Origin: Cyanophora paradoxa
Lineage: Eukaryota > Glaucocystophyceae > Cyanophorales > Cyanophoraceae
Assembly: GCA_004431415.1 (NCBI GenBank)
Contig: QPMI01000310.1
Location: 1 to 43,428, forward strand
Reading direction: 5' to 3'
DNA: 43,428 nt
The position numbers were made by a program, and so were the translations under genes. The notes under the pieces were generated by a model. It saw only the letters and a list, made by a program, of their open reading frames with translations, was not told the DNA's origin and made no database searches. Of the stretch, positions 1-10,369 are shown piece by piece; position 1 is the stretch's first letter; the number at the start of each line of letters is the position of its first letter.

Positions 1-2167
1 TTCGATCGCGGCTGCACGAGACTCTACGTCGCCGACACGCTGAACAACCGCCTCCGCAGGCTCTCCCCGGGCACCCTCGCCGTCTCCACCGTGCGCCCCC
101 GCCCCGCCCCAGCCATGCCTCCGCCCGCCTAGCCCTGCGCTTGCCGAGCCCGCTCTCAACAATCCCGCAGCCCGCCGGGAGCGGCGCCGTCGACCACCAG
201 GACGGTACGGTTCCTTGCCGGCTTCCCTAGGCCTCGCGCCGCCTTGAATTTCAACGTTAATATTAATTCTCTAATTTCTAGTTTCGCGGGACCGCGCCTG
301 ATGCATATGGGGCCGCAGGCGCGGGTCTCAGCGCGGCGATGAACCTCCCCCGGGGCATTGTACGTGCCCCCCGCCCCCAGCCCGTCCTCCTCCCCCCCCC
401 CCCCCAACCCCCCCCCCCACCCCACCCCCTTCCCCCACCCCGTCTCCCCTCCCCTCCTCGTCCTAATCGGTCAACTGCGCTTGTTCCTCCCCCCTTCCCA
501 GGTTCTCTCGGCGGACGACCGGTTCGGGTACTTCACGACGAGGCACGCCGTCCGCAGCATCGAGTGGGCGAGTGCGCGCCGCCTTATATAATTAGCCTCC
601 TCCCCTTCCATTCCCCCCAGCGTTCCCCCTCCCTCCTCCCATTGTCCCAGCGTCCCCCCCCCCCCCCCTCTCCACACACACGCACACCCTCCCCCCTTCC
701 CACCCCCCCACCCCCCCCCCCCACCCCCACCCCCCACCCCCACCCCCACCCCCCACCCCCCCCCCCCCCTCCCGCCCCCCGCCCCCCCCCCTCCCTCCCT
801 CACCCCACGCGCGTCACCCTCGGCCGCGCCTCCACGGCTCCACGGCCGCACTCCGCATACATGTGGCCAGAATCTAGGCCTTAGGGGGCGGCTCGAACTC
901 GGGTCGAGGTCTCCATGCGGGGACGGCCTCGCGGTTGACGGGGACTACGGGGGCGACGCAGCGGGGAACGTGACGACGATCGCGGGCGGGGCCGGCGGGG
1001 CCCTGGGGGCCGCCTCCGACGGCCTCGGCCCCGCCGCCTCCTTCTTCGAGCCGTGCGCCCGCCTGGCAACTGAAGTCTGTAGCTAGGAACCGAGTTCGAA
1101 GCTCGAGCTCTGACCCCGTCCTGCGCATGCGCGCCGACGACTACTCCAGGTTCGGCATCGCGCTGGTGCGAGCCGCTGACCTCCAGATGCAGCTAGCCCC
1201 CCACCCCCCACCCCCACCCCAGCTCCCCCCCCCCTCCGACTTCCCCCCCCCCTCCCCGGCCTTTTTAAAGGAAGCCTCGAGCTCCGCGCCGGATGTTTCT
1301 AGAGCTGGGGCGGCGGGGCGGGGTGGCGAGGGGGGGGCGGCAGGTGGACGGGGAGACGCTGGTGGTCTCGGAGGAGGACAACGCCCTCCTCCGCCGCGTG
1401 CGCATCTCCACGGTGCCCGCCCCGCCCCCCGCCCCTCCTCCTCCTCGAGCTCCGATCCGGCGCGTGCGCGTGCGCAGGGCGAGGTGACGACCCTCGTGGG
1501 CGTCGCGAACTCGCCCGGCTCCGCGGACGGTGCCCGCCCCGCCCCGCCCCGCCCCGTCGTCAGAGCAGCTCGAATTCGGGCGTACTCTGCTGATGCTGTG
1601 CATGCGCATGCGGGCCTCGAACTCCTGCAGGCGTGGGGACGGCGGCGCGGCTGCAGGCGCCGGGCCCGATGCAGTACCACGCCCCGCGCGACACGCTCTA
1701 CATTCTGCAGCGCGCCGGCGGCGCCTCGCTGAGGAAGGTCGTGTACAGCACCCGTGCGCGCCCTCTGGCCGCGGCCCCTCCGGTTAGATCGGGATGCGCG
1801 AGCGGGCGGGGCCGCTGACGAGAGCGGCAGTGGCGGTGTCGACGGTGGCGGCGGCGGGCGCGCTCGCGGGGAAGGCCCTCGAGCACTTCCTCCTCGACCC
1901 CGCCGCGTGCGTCGCCCCCGCCCAGGCCCCGACGCCCCGAGGGCCCCAACGCGGCTTTGCGGCGGCGGCCGACGCCGGCGGGGGCGCGGGGCGCGGCGCA
2001 GGGGCCGGGCCTTGGTGACGGTGCAGGGACCGGCGGGGGAGCTCTTCTCGCTGCGCCTCGACCTCAACCGCACCGCACCGCCCGCCGCCCCGGCCGCCCG
2101 CTTCCACGTCGGCCCCGGCGCCGCCGTTCTGCTCGCCCCCGACGCCTCCATCCTCGTCGGCGGGTGA
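1..2167 (+). CDS. NHL-repeat protein (5' partial, multi-exon)
   Basis: This is the C-terminal part of an NHL-repeat beta-propeller protein; the start lies before the window. The first exon (1-90) gives LYVADTLNNRLRRLSPGT, a textbook NHL blade. Further blade pieces are VTTIAGG followed by a GxxxxxxxP-type loop near 960-1050, an exon at 1344-1412 (VDGETLVVSEEDNALLRRV), an exon at 1478-1529 (GEVTTLVGVANSPGSAD), an exon at 1631-1753 (ending RKVVYST), an exon from 1831 (LAVSTVAAAGALAGKALEHF) and a last exon ending in the stop at 2165-2167. Joins such as 1529/1631 and 1753/1831 keep the frame. Introns are 50-410 nt and the one from 91 to about 501 is almost pure C on this strand. NHL propellers mediate protein or sugar contacts; the specific role cannot be read here. 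Exons between 502 and 1340 are less certain. No membrane segment is visible in the part present. Confidence 0.8.
361..800 (+). repeat. C-rich low-complexity tracts in NHL-gene introns
   Basis: Positions 361-500 and 600-800 are nearly all C on the plus strand, with runs of 12 to 15 C (for example 654-668 and 711-722) broken by A or T. They sit inside introns, with a short exon-like stretch at about 502-571 between them. The other strand is G-run rich and could form quadruplexes. Run lengths of this kind are prone to sequencing error. Confidence 0.85.
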
Positions 2168-3276
2168 CCTGCCCGGCCAGGCTCAAAGAATTCTCCAACT
2201 TAATTTTCGCGCTGGTCTGGTCAAAATCAAGTACTAGTGTCAAGGACTAGTAGTACTCGTTTTCGGTCGCTTTGCACCCCTTCGGATTCTTTTAAGACTC
2301 CGCCCCCTCTTCCTCTCTCTTGCAGAGCCGAGTCTCCGGCCGCGGCGGCAGCCCTTAAGCTTGTGAGGTTCGATCTCTGCTTCTGCTCCGGTTTGATAGG
2401 AGCAGCGGACTCGGATCAAGTCTCATCAAGATCGCTAGATCGGAGGGAGTCTAGCTATAGCAGCTGCCCAGATCTAGTGTCGGGGAGCGAAATTTCGTGG
2501 TGTGTGGTTTTGCATGCCGCAGTGCTGCGCATGCGCATGCACTAAATTCAAGGAGCAATAACGAAAGCTTTCGGTACTGCTCCTTAAATTATATATATAT
2601 CAGAATCAGCTAGGTCATGAATTATAAAATTACGAAGGTACCTAGCTGATCATGACCTGAATAACGATGCGTCTAGGCCGCAGTCTGTCATCGAAAATCA
2701 AAATTATCGTGATCGATATTGATGTAGCTGTAGGTCCGCAAATTTACATGCCATTTCTGCTTCCAAAAGGAGCAGCCAAGGCCACAAAATGTTTAGGGCA
2801 GGCCTAAGCTCATCGCAGGCCCTGATGCCCTTGAGAAAGTGCACATAAGCATAGGCAACAATATTAATGTGAACAGCAATCTCGATTGAATCGCAGGAGA
2901 ATTGTATGTACAATCGCGAAACCTACATCGAAAGACCTAGGCCTGAAAAGGAGACTCTGATCATGATCATGAGCACATCCAAAAACTGAATGTCTTGGTC
3001 GACACGCACTGCGGCAGACCATGCGAGATGCAACTACAAAAGCTCTAATAGCTCGCCGTACCCTGAAAATTGATCATGATGAAGCTAGAGCTACCCATCA
3101 GGATGGAAACTTTGTAGCCCTCCGGATCCCATGGCCACTGGACCACATAAAACCCGGTGATCGAAAAAAAGATCGCGATCACGAAATGATCACGTCCCGT
3201 TGAAACGATCGCGAATCAAAACCCACCGCCAGCTGCATCGACGCCGACGACGCAGAAAAGCCGGGAAGGCGGGGCG
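2168..3276. other. Intergenic region between convergent genes; no gene seen
   Basis: This 1.1-kb gap between the NHL gene (+) and an F-box gene (-) is much less GC-rich than the genes. It is dense in short palindromes (GATC, CTAG, GATCATGATC) and holds an inverted repeat at 2606-2658, a GCGCATGCGC-type palindrome at 2526-2537 and an ATATATATAT run near 2591. Short open frames here (for example 3021-3203) lack coding character. It presumably includes both genes' 3' UTRs. Confidence 0.6.
2606..2658. repeat. Nested inverted repeat
   Basis: TCAGCTAGGT at 2606-2615 is the exact reverse complement of ACCTAGCTGA at 2640-2649. The overlapping AGGTCATGA at 2612-2620 is the exact reverse complement of TCATGACCT at 2650-2658. 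The two pairings are mutually exclusive, so the RNA or a cruciform could switch between them. Confidence 0.75.
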
Positions 3277-6016
3277 CTAGGAGGGGCCGCGGGTCGAGGG
3301 GGCGGCGGAGGCTCCCGAGGAGGCCCGCGGCGAGCAGGAGGCGGCTCCGGAGGCGGCGGAGGGGACGGCGGATCCGGAGGGGACGGGGAGGGCGGCCCCC
3401 GCTTCCGAGGCGAGGCCGTCCCCGTCCGGGGCCACCTGGTGCGAGTCGCGACCCGAGTCAGATGTCAGAGAGCTCAAGGAGAGAGCGGGATGCAATGATC
3501 TCTATGGTGAGGTGCAATGCTGAAAGCAAGGGGGCGCGCGAGGTGGGACTTGTCGAAGTAGACGGAGGAGGGCCGGCACGCGAAGCCGACGTGCGTCACC
3601 CGCCGCACGTCCCCGCTCAGGTGCACCTGCACTGCCCGTGTCAAGCTCCGCCTTGGGCGAGGGGGCCGGGGCCGGGGCGGGGGCGGGGGCGGGGGCGGGG
3701 GCGGGGCGGGCCTCGATCTTGAGGGCGGTGGGGTCGGGCCGCTGCTCGTCGTAGCTCGCCACGATGAACTCGCCTGCGGCCGCCGCGCAGCGTCAGGAGC
3801 GCCGCCCCGAGGCCCCCGCGCGCGAGCCCGAGCCGCGCGAGGGACGGAGAAGGGCTGGGGGGACAGAGGGAGCACGAGGGCAGGAACAATACGGAGAGGG
3901 AAAAGGGAAAAGAGGAGGGGGAGGGGGAGAAGGAGAAGGGGGGGGGGGGGGGGGGGGCGGCGGAAAGAGGTGGGCTAACGGCGAGGGTGTGGCTTAATTG
4001 AACGAGAGGAGGGCTAAACGGGAGAGGGAGGGGCGGGGCCGGGCGCGGTGCGGCGCGCCGTCAGCGAACTCGGCCTCGTACTTGGCGGCGGCGGCGGCCA
4101 GCGCCCGCCCCTCTGCCCTGAACTCGTGCAGCAGCACCTGCGCAGCAGCCGGCGCGCCCGGATCGCATCAGCGCTTGTTCGATAGGAGCAGCCAGAACAG
4201 CGAGCGTTGATGAGCGTGGGTCGAAGGAGCACAGAGAGCTAGAGCTAGAGCAGCTCGAGCTATGAGTAAGGAAACGAAGCTCCGGGGCGGTAGGCGTAGA
4301 AACGCCTCCGGATCCGAGCAAGCACGCTCCCCCGACAGCGCACGGCCCGCGTCATCACGGGTACCCCCTCTGCCGGCGTGGCTAGCCCTCTAGATCTACC
4401 TTGGGCGGCCGGCTCCGGGCGGGCGGGGCTCGGGGGGCGCGGGGCGGGGCGGAACGGACCTCGCGGACGCCGTCGGCGAAGAAGGAGAGCTGGAAGGTGT
4501 AGAGGAGGCTCGCGGAGAGGGCCACCCCTGCCCCCGCCCCCGCCGAGGACGAGGAGGTCGTGCTCGAGGTCGAGCCGCAGCTCGCCGCCGAGCCCCGCCT
4601 CGACCTCGCCCCCGGGTCCCCGCTCGAGCCCCGCCGCCGCCGCCTCCGCCGCCGCGGCGAGGATGAGGAGGAGCCGGGCGATGCGGCCGGCGCCTCGGGC
4701 GGGGCCGGGGCGCCCGCCGGCGGCGGGGGCGAGGGGAGGGCGGGGAGGAGAGGGGCGGGGCCGGGGCTCGATCTGCGGGGCGCGTGAGCAGCGGAGAGGG
4801 GCGGGGGCGCGGGGCGGGGCGGGGCCGGCGCCTCGTGGAGGCCGGGCTCGGAGAGGAGGCGGGAGGCGAGGAGGGCGCCCCCCGCGTAGACGTCGAGGAC
4901 GTAGCGGGGGCGGGCGACGGCGTCGAGGCGGCAGCGCGCGGGGCGCTGCTTCGCGCGGGACATGCGCAGGAGAAGGAAGGCGCGGTAGCCCCCCGGCGGC
5001 TCCGCGTCCATGGCGGGCCCGTACGCGGCCCGGCAGAGGCGGCGCCAGAGGCCGGGGTCGGCGGCGAGGGCGCGGAGGAGGCGGCAGGTGGCGGAGATGG
5101 CGAGGAGGTCGCGCGCGCTCGCCACGAAGCGCAGCACGAGGCGCACCACGTCCGCCGGCAGCGCCAGCAACGGGAATCCGCCCCCGCCGCCCCCGCCGCC
5201 CTCCCCGTCCGCCCCGCCGGCCCGCGCGGCGGCGCGCGCCTCCTCGAGGGCGGCGGCGGCGGCGGCGCGGGCGGCGGCGGCGCGGGCGCGGGAGAGGCCC
5301 AGAGGGAGGCCTCGGCGGCGCGGTCGGCCTCGGGCGCCGCCGCGTCGGCCTCCAGGGCCGCCACCGAGCCGGCCTCGTCGCGCGGCGGCGGCGGAGGCGG
5401 CGGGGCGGCGGCGCGGCCGGGCGCGTGGCGGGCGGCTGCGCGGCCGGCTCGTGGGGGCGGGCGGGGGAGCGCGGGGAGAGGCCGATGGGGAGGACGCCGG
5501 CGCGCTCGAGGAGGAGCTGCCAGTGGGGCACGGGCACGACCGCCTCGGAGAGCTCCGAGCTCCCCCGCGCCGGCGCCCCCGGCGAGGCCCCCGAGGCGGC
5601 CCTCGGCGGCGTCGGCGGCCGCTCCGGCGACTCGAGCCCGTCGGCCCGCTTCCGCTTCTGCGCCCCGGCGCCCACCGGCGAGGCCAGCAGGCCTGGGAGG
5701 GGCGGCAGGGGCGGGGCGGCGGGGCCGGCGGCGAAGGCCCGCCGGGGTGCCCCCACTTGACCTCCGCGTGGAGCAGGCCCGACGCGCCGCATGCGTCCGC
5801 GTGGAGGAGCCAGCGGCGCGCGAGGCCAAGCTGGCCCGCCGCGTGCGCCTGCGGCACGGCGGCGAAGGCGGACGGGAGGCGGGGCCCGGGATCGTGCCCG
5901 TAGCCGGCCAGGGGGCGCACGAGGCCGGCCACTTGCGGACGCGGCGGCCCGATCTGCACGGGGCTACCTCGCGGCGCCCCCGCCGCCAGCGGCCCCGCGT
6001 ACGCGCCCTCCTTCAT
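3277..6016 (-). CDS. F-box protein, multi-exon
   Basis: The protein reads right to left. The first exon (ATG at 6016) encodes a Gly/Ala/Pro-rich segment ending near HAEVKW. An exon from about 5665 starts with a basic nuclear-localisation-like KRKRADG stretch. The F-box lies at about 5180-5030: LPADVVRLVLRFVASARDLL followed by AISATCRLLRALAADP and LWRRLCRAAYG. This is the Skp1-binding domain of SCF ubiquitin ligases. Downstream exons give RYVLDVYAGGALLASRLL, SLLYTFQLSFFADGVRE (about 4515-4458), VLLHEFRAEGRALAAAAAKY (from 4137), FIVASYDEQRPDPTALKIE and VHLSGDVRRVTHVGFACRPS, ending at 3277. I do not recognise the substrate-binding part. Several introns use GC donors. Exons between 5470 and 5240 are uncertain because three frames stay open in Ala/Pro-rich sequence. 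The upstream part (5760-6016) could be a separate first exon or a wrong join. Confidence 0.7.
3661..3712 (+). repeat. GGGGGC tandem tract in an F-box gene intron
   Basis: Repeated GGGGGC units on the plus strand form a simple tandem array, with at least five consecutive G-runs of four or more. It lies inside an intron of the minus-strand F-box gene, so the transcript carries the C-rich version. Confidence 0.85.
3938..3957 (+). repeat. Uninterrupted run of 20 G
   Basis: The plus strand has 20 G in a row within a longer GA/G-rich purine stretch (about 3895-4035). It is in an intron of the minus-strand F-box gene. The length should be treated as approximate because such homopolymers are easily miscounted. 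Confidence 0.8.
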
Positions 6017-6809
6017 CGGTGTCGACGTCGCGCGAGCGATCGAGCTGCCTGCGCCGGGCGCCGCTCGTCGGACGTCGCGGGCGCTGGAAGCGGCAGATCT
6101 AGAGCGCGGAGAGGTGCATATGGGACGCCTACCTCAGCGAAGCATGCTCCTGCCCCGCGCTTCGCCTCTCCTTATTGCGTACATCGGCCTGGCGGGCGCA
6201 GCTCGAGCTGCGGAGCAGATCGCCGTCGCCTACAGTTGCTGCTGCCGATCAGGCTGTCAGCTGATCAGTCTCGTGATGCAGTCAACTTGACGTCGCCTCT
6301 GTCCTTTTCGCTGCCGACTGCTCCCGACTCTGTTCCGATTGATTCGATCCTAACCGCGCGGGCAGCTAGCGCTGCTCCGGACGTTGCGCGGAGGTCCGCC
6401 TTGCATCGTAGCCGATCATGCGCGCATCGGCAGAAGCGGCGGGACAGCCGCCAAGGACGGCGCGGACACGGGGATCGCTCGGAGGGCGGCTCGAGTTGGT
6501 TCCCAGTGCTAGCGCTGCGCGGTTGCGGGCTGCTCCGCGGTTGCGCCGACGCGAGCTGCGGGTGCTTGCTGCAGCTGCTGAGTGCGTGCGATCGGCCGCG
6601 TCGACCAGCAGCCAGCTGCAGGGACCGGAGCGGTTGTCGAGATCCGCGCGCGCTTCTCAATGGTTCGAGATCTTTGTCCGTACCCCCCCCCTGCAAGGCT
6701 CGCCACTTCCCCCCCAGTTCTTGCCTTGACCGCGCGCGCGGCCGGTTTAAAAAAATTTGTATTGCAAGGTGCGATTCGGAATTGCGGCGGGGCATGCAGC
6801 GGACTACTG
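6017..6809. other. Gap between F-box gene 5' end and kinesin 3' end; no gene seen
   Basis: The region holds the likely promoter of the minus-strand F-box gene and the 3' UTR of the kinesin gene. An open frame on the minus strand (6265-6795) is Arg/Ser/Ala-rich without recognisable motifs and is most likely chance in GC-rich DNA. Confidence 0.5.
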
Positions 6810-9800
6810 TTAGAGGGGGGCGCGGGAACGGGCCGGGGGCGTGCTAGAGGGCGGGGTGGGGACGATGGAGGCGGGGCGGGAGGGGACGAGGACGGAGCCG
6901 ACGATGCCGGACTGGCTCCCGCCCCGCGTCCGCATCACCCCGTTCACCGACCGCACGATCGAGTTCACCCGCGCCGGCGCAGCCTTCCGCGCCGCCGCCG
7001 CGTACGACGCCGCCCCCTCCCCGCCGCCCCGCCGCCCCCGCCGCCACCGCCGCGGCGCCCCCGACGAAGGAGCCGTTGCGGGGCCCGAGGCGGCCGCCGC
7101 CGAAGGAGCCGTAGGGGGTGCCGGCGGCGGAGGGGCCGGGGCCCGGCGGGGGCCCGGCGGGCGGCTGGGGCTCTATGGAGCGCGTGCGGGCGATGGAGCG
7201 GTAGATGGAGGGGCCGCCTGCCCCCGCCCCGGACGTGCTCGGCACCGACGCCGGCAGCGAGGGGGCCTTGCCGGCGGCGGCGGCGGCGGAGCCGGCGGGG
7301 CAGCCGCGCGGGAGGGCCGCGCGGGGCGCCCCGTCGGTGTAGAGGGAGGTGGGCGGGCTCGCCCCCGCGACGCTGCCGCGGTGGGAGGGGCGGCGGGGGC
7401 GGCGGGCCAGCCGGCGGGGCCGGCGCCGGAGGAGGCGGGGCGGGAGGCGAGGGAGGGCATGGAGAGGTCGGAGGCGACGCGGGCGGCGGGGCGGGAGCCC
7501 GTCGGGAGGCGCTGGCCCGAGCCCGAGGGCGGGCGCCCCGCGGCCGGCAGGCGCACGCCGTCGGGCCCCACCTCGTCCTCGAAGGAGACCGAGGGGAAGG
7601 CGTCGGGCTCGGCCGCGGCGGCGGGACGTGCGGCAGGGCGCCGGGGAGCGTCGGGAGGGCCCCGCCGAGCCGTTCGTGCGGGGCGGGCGGGAGGAGCGGG
7701 TGTGGTAGAGGGAGGAGGCCGTGCCGCGGGGCGGGCGGCCCGAGGCGGTCGAGCCGGCCGGCGGGAGCCCGCTCTGGATCTTCTGCAGCTCGGCGCGCGC
7801 CCTCTCGAGCAGCGGCATCGAGGGCACCGCCGCCTCGTCCTGGTGCTCGTCTGCGCGCGCGGGGCGGCGCGGGGCGAGCGTGAGGGGCGCGGGGCGCGGG
7901 GGAGGAGAGGGGGTGAGGGGGCGCACCGCGGAGGCGGGCCATGAGCTCCTCGATGACCTTGTCGCGCACCTGCAGAGGGCGCTCGGCGCCGGCGGAGGAA
8001 GGCGGGCGGGGGGGCGGGGGGGCGGGCGGACGCGGATCTGGTCGAGGAGCTTGGCGACGTCCTCCTCGCGCTGGCGGAGGACGGAGTCGTGGAGGAGGCT
8101 CTGCTCCTCGAGCTCCATGTTCTCCAGCTCGAGGACGTGGATGCGGTACTCGAGCTCGAGGAGCTCCCGCCGCTCGGCGCTGGTCACGCGGCGGGGCATC
8201 TCGAAGCGCAGGTTCTTCGCCACCGCCTCGTTCTCCCGCAGCCGCCGCTCGAGCTGGCTCTTCAGCTCCCCGTTCTTCCCCGCGTTCGTCCCGATCGTCT
8301 GCACCTCCGAGCGCGCCGCCCGCACGGCCCGGGGCGTGCCGGGGGCCCCCTCGGGGCGCCGCCCGTCGGGCCCGCGGGGCCACTGGGCGTCCCACTCGTC
8401 GACCTCGGCCTGGCGCTTGGCGATCTCCTGCGCGTTGCGCTGGTTGAGGTCCTCGAGGTCGATCAGCGAGCGCCGCAGCTGCATCCGCTCCTGGAAGTTC
8501 AGCACGATGTCCTGCCGCAGCCGCTGCACCTCCCGCCGCTCCGCGTCGTCCGTCAGCGGCCGCCGCTGCTCGCCGGCGCCCCCCCCGTCCTCGGCGCGGG
8601 CCGAGGCGAGGCGGCCCTTGAGCTGGGAGATCTCGCTGCGCAGGTCCGCGATGATGCGCGTGTACTGCGAGATGTGGTACGTCACGTTCATCACGTTCCG
8701 CTGCACCTGCGCACCCGCCGCCCGCCCTCAGCGGGGCCGGCGGGCGGGGGCGGGGGGCGGGGCGGGCCTTGAGCTTGATGTTCTTGGCGCGGTTGGCGTA
8801 CTTGAGGGTGTTGTGCGTCTCCTCGAAGGTCACCGAGGCGGGGCTCAGCGTGGCGACCATCACGGTGCGGCAGTTGCCCCCGAGGCTGTCCTTCAGCAGG
8901 CGCGTCAGCTTGGAGTCGCGGTACGGCACGAAGCTCCCCTTGTTCTGCCGGTCTCCGAGCGCGTTGATGCAGTTCCCCAGCGCCAGCAGCGAGCGGTTGA
9001 TGTTCGCCCCCTCCACCATCCGCTGGCCCCGGTTCTGCGCCCCCGTTCCACGCGCTCAGAGAGGCGCCGCGCGGTATGGGGCCCGACGCGAGCGGGCGGG
9101 CGGAGGGGGCGGGCGGGCCTGGGTGACGGCGGCGCGCTCGGAGCCGGCGAGGTCGATGAGGGAGAGCTTCCCGATGCGCACTTGCGCGTGGATGTCCGGC
9201 GTCCGCTCCTTACTCTCGATGCTCACCTGCGCCCCGCCGCTCGCCGCGCGTTCTGTGGGCGGGCAGGGCCGGGGGCGGGCGGGGCGGGGGCGGGCCTGGA
9301 GGACACCCGCTCCGAGTTCGGGTCCCGCATCTGCCGGCCCCCGCCGCGCGCCGGCGTCGGCGGGGCGGGACGCGGGGGGCGCAAGGGGGGCGCCGGCGCG
9401 GCGGCGCCGCACCCGCTCGAAGAGGTCGCGGAAGATGAGAACCATGATGCCCGGGTTCTGCGGGCGGCCTCGGCGGGGCGCTGGGGCGGGGCGGGGCGGA
9501 GCTGCGGGCCGGCGCGCCTGCACGGTGCCGATCATGGTGTAGGTCTTGCCGGTGCCGGTCGCGCCGTACGCGAAGACCGTCGCGTTGAAGCCGTTGAGGA
9601 CGCTCTCGATCATCGGGCGGCCGGTCACCTCGTACACCTCCTCCTGCCCCGCGTCCCCGTCGAACGCGTAGTCGAACGCGTACCTGCGCACGCGCTCGCC
9701 GCGCGACCCGCCGAGCGCGCGGCGCGGCGGCCGCACCGCTTCTCCCGCGACCTGTTGGCGCGCAGCACATCCCTCTCCTTCTCCTCCGCCTCCTGCGGGT

Positions 9801-10069
9801 CGAGGATGACGACGATCTGCAGCGGCGCGGTCAGCCGGGGCCGCCATTGCGCGGGAAGCGCCGGGAGAACCTTCCGGTCGATGACCCGAACCACCGGAAA
9901 GTTTCCCTGTATCTGGCGCTCCCTTTGGCTCAGCGGCCGACACCTGACCGCGACCTGCGACGCGGGCCCCTTAGCTACGTGGCCTTCTGTGCGGGGGCGA
10001 GGCGCCGGCGCAGCCGGCTTCGCCGGAACGCACGAGGATGTTGTCCTGTTCCTGGTCTAAGTCGGCCAT
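6810..10069 (-). CDS. Kinesin-8/KIF19-like motor protein
   Basis: Plus-end-directed microtubule motor of the KIF18/KIF19 type, a family that controls microtubule or ciliary length. Exon 1 (10069-10034) gives [12 protein letters not shown] and joins at 9954 to VAVRCRPLS, the motor's first strand. Next come [20 protein letters not shown] (kinesin-8 typical), the P-loop [26 protein letters not shown], the switch II segment [32 protein letters not shown] and [17 protein letters not shown], then the neck region [20 protein letters not shown] and a long coiled coil (about 8700-8050). The tail is disordered, rich in Ser/Pro/Gly, and ends at a TAA at 6812-6810. At least three introns (for example 8767-8707) start with GC. 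The segment that should lie between DLFER and switch II, including the switch I NxxSSRSH motif, is not found; see findings. Tail exon limits are approximate. Confidence 0.88.
8707..8767 (-). repeat. GC-AG intron with complementary ends (kinesin)
   Basis: The intron lies between KNIKLK and [11 protein letters not shown], a join supported by kinesin-8 homology. It starts GCCCGCCCC and ends GGGCGGCGGGTGCGCAG. The first seven bases, GCCCGCC, are exactly complementary to GGCGGGC near the acceptor. A CTGAG branch-point-like word lies between them. Confidence 0.7.
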
Positions 10070-10369
10070 CCTGGCCTCGGCCTAGCCGGTCGAAATAGCT
10101 AGCGGCCGTGTGCAAGTACTGAGGCTTCGAGTGATGCCTCACCGTGTGGCCCTCACACACGCTGGGGGCTCATGGCCATGGGGCCCCGGCAGCTCGCTGA
10201 TAGGGCGTCGCGGAGGCGGTAAAAGCGGCGCACAGCCAGGTCCAGACACCGGAAGATGTCGTCTTCCTCGCCTCCAACTCACTCCTACGCGGGCGCTAGG
10301 CGAGCCGGATGTGCGCACACGAGGTCTTCAAGTTGGGCTGCTCAAACGACCCGTACCCGTCGAAAGAGA
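10070..10369. promoter_or_regulatory. Divergent intergenic region, kinesin / HEAT gene
   Basis: About 300 bp separate the kinesin ATG (minus strand) from the likely HEAT-protein ATG (plus strand). Both 5' ends point outward, so both promoters should lie here. I see no clear TATA box or other named element. Confidence 0.4.

Noticed and set aside
2350-2400. Possible tRNA T-arm (GGTTCGATC)
   Set aside because: No cloverleaf with matching acceptor, D and anticodon stems could be built around it.
3021-3203. 60-codon open frame in the 2.2-3.3 kb gap
   Set aside because: Composition is intergenic (GATC-rich, low GC) and no family resemblance was seen.
3661-3712. Possible CRISPR-like or spaced repeat array
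   Set aside because: The units are contiguous GGGGGC without spacers; it is a simple tandem repeat in an intron.
4378-5760. Long plus-strand open frame opposite the F-box gene
   Set aside because: It is Arg/Gly-rich without motifs and mirrors a minus-strand gene containing a clear F-box. Long antisense frames are expected at this GC content.
6265-6795. 176-codon minus-strand open frame after the kinesin stop
   Set aside because: It lies just beyond the TAA at 6810-6812, has random-looking Arg/Ser-rich composition and no supporting start context.
7721-10060. 779-codon plus-strand open frame opposite the kinesin gene
   Set aside because: It is the antisense shadow of kinesin exons that carry unmistakable motor motifs.
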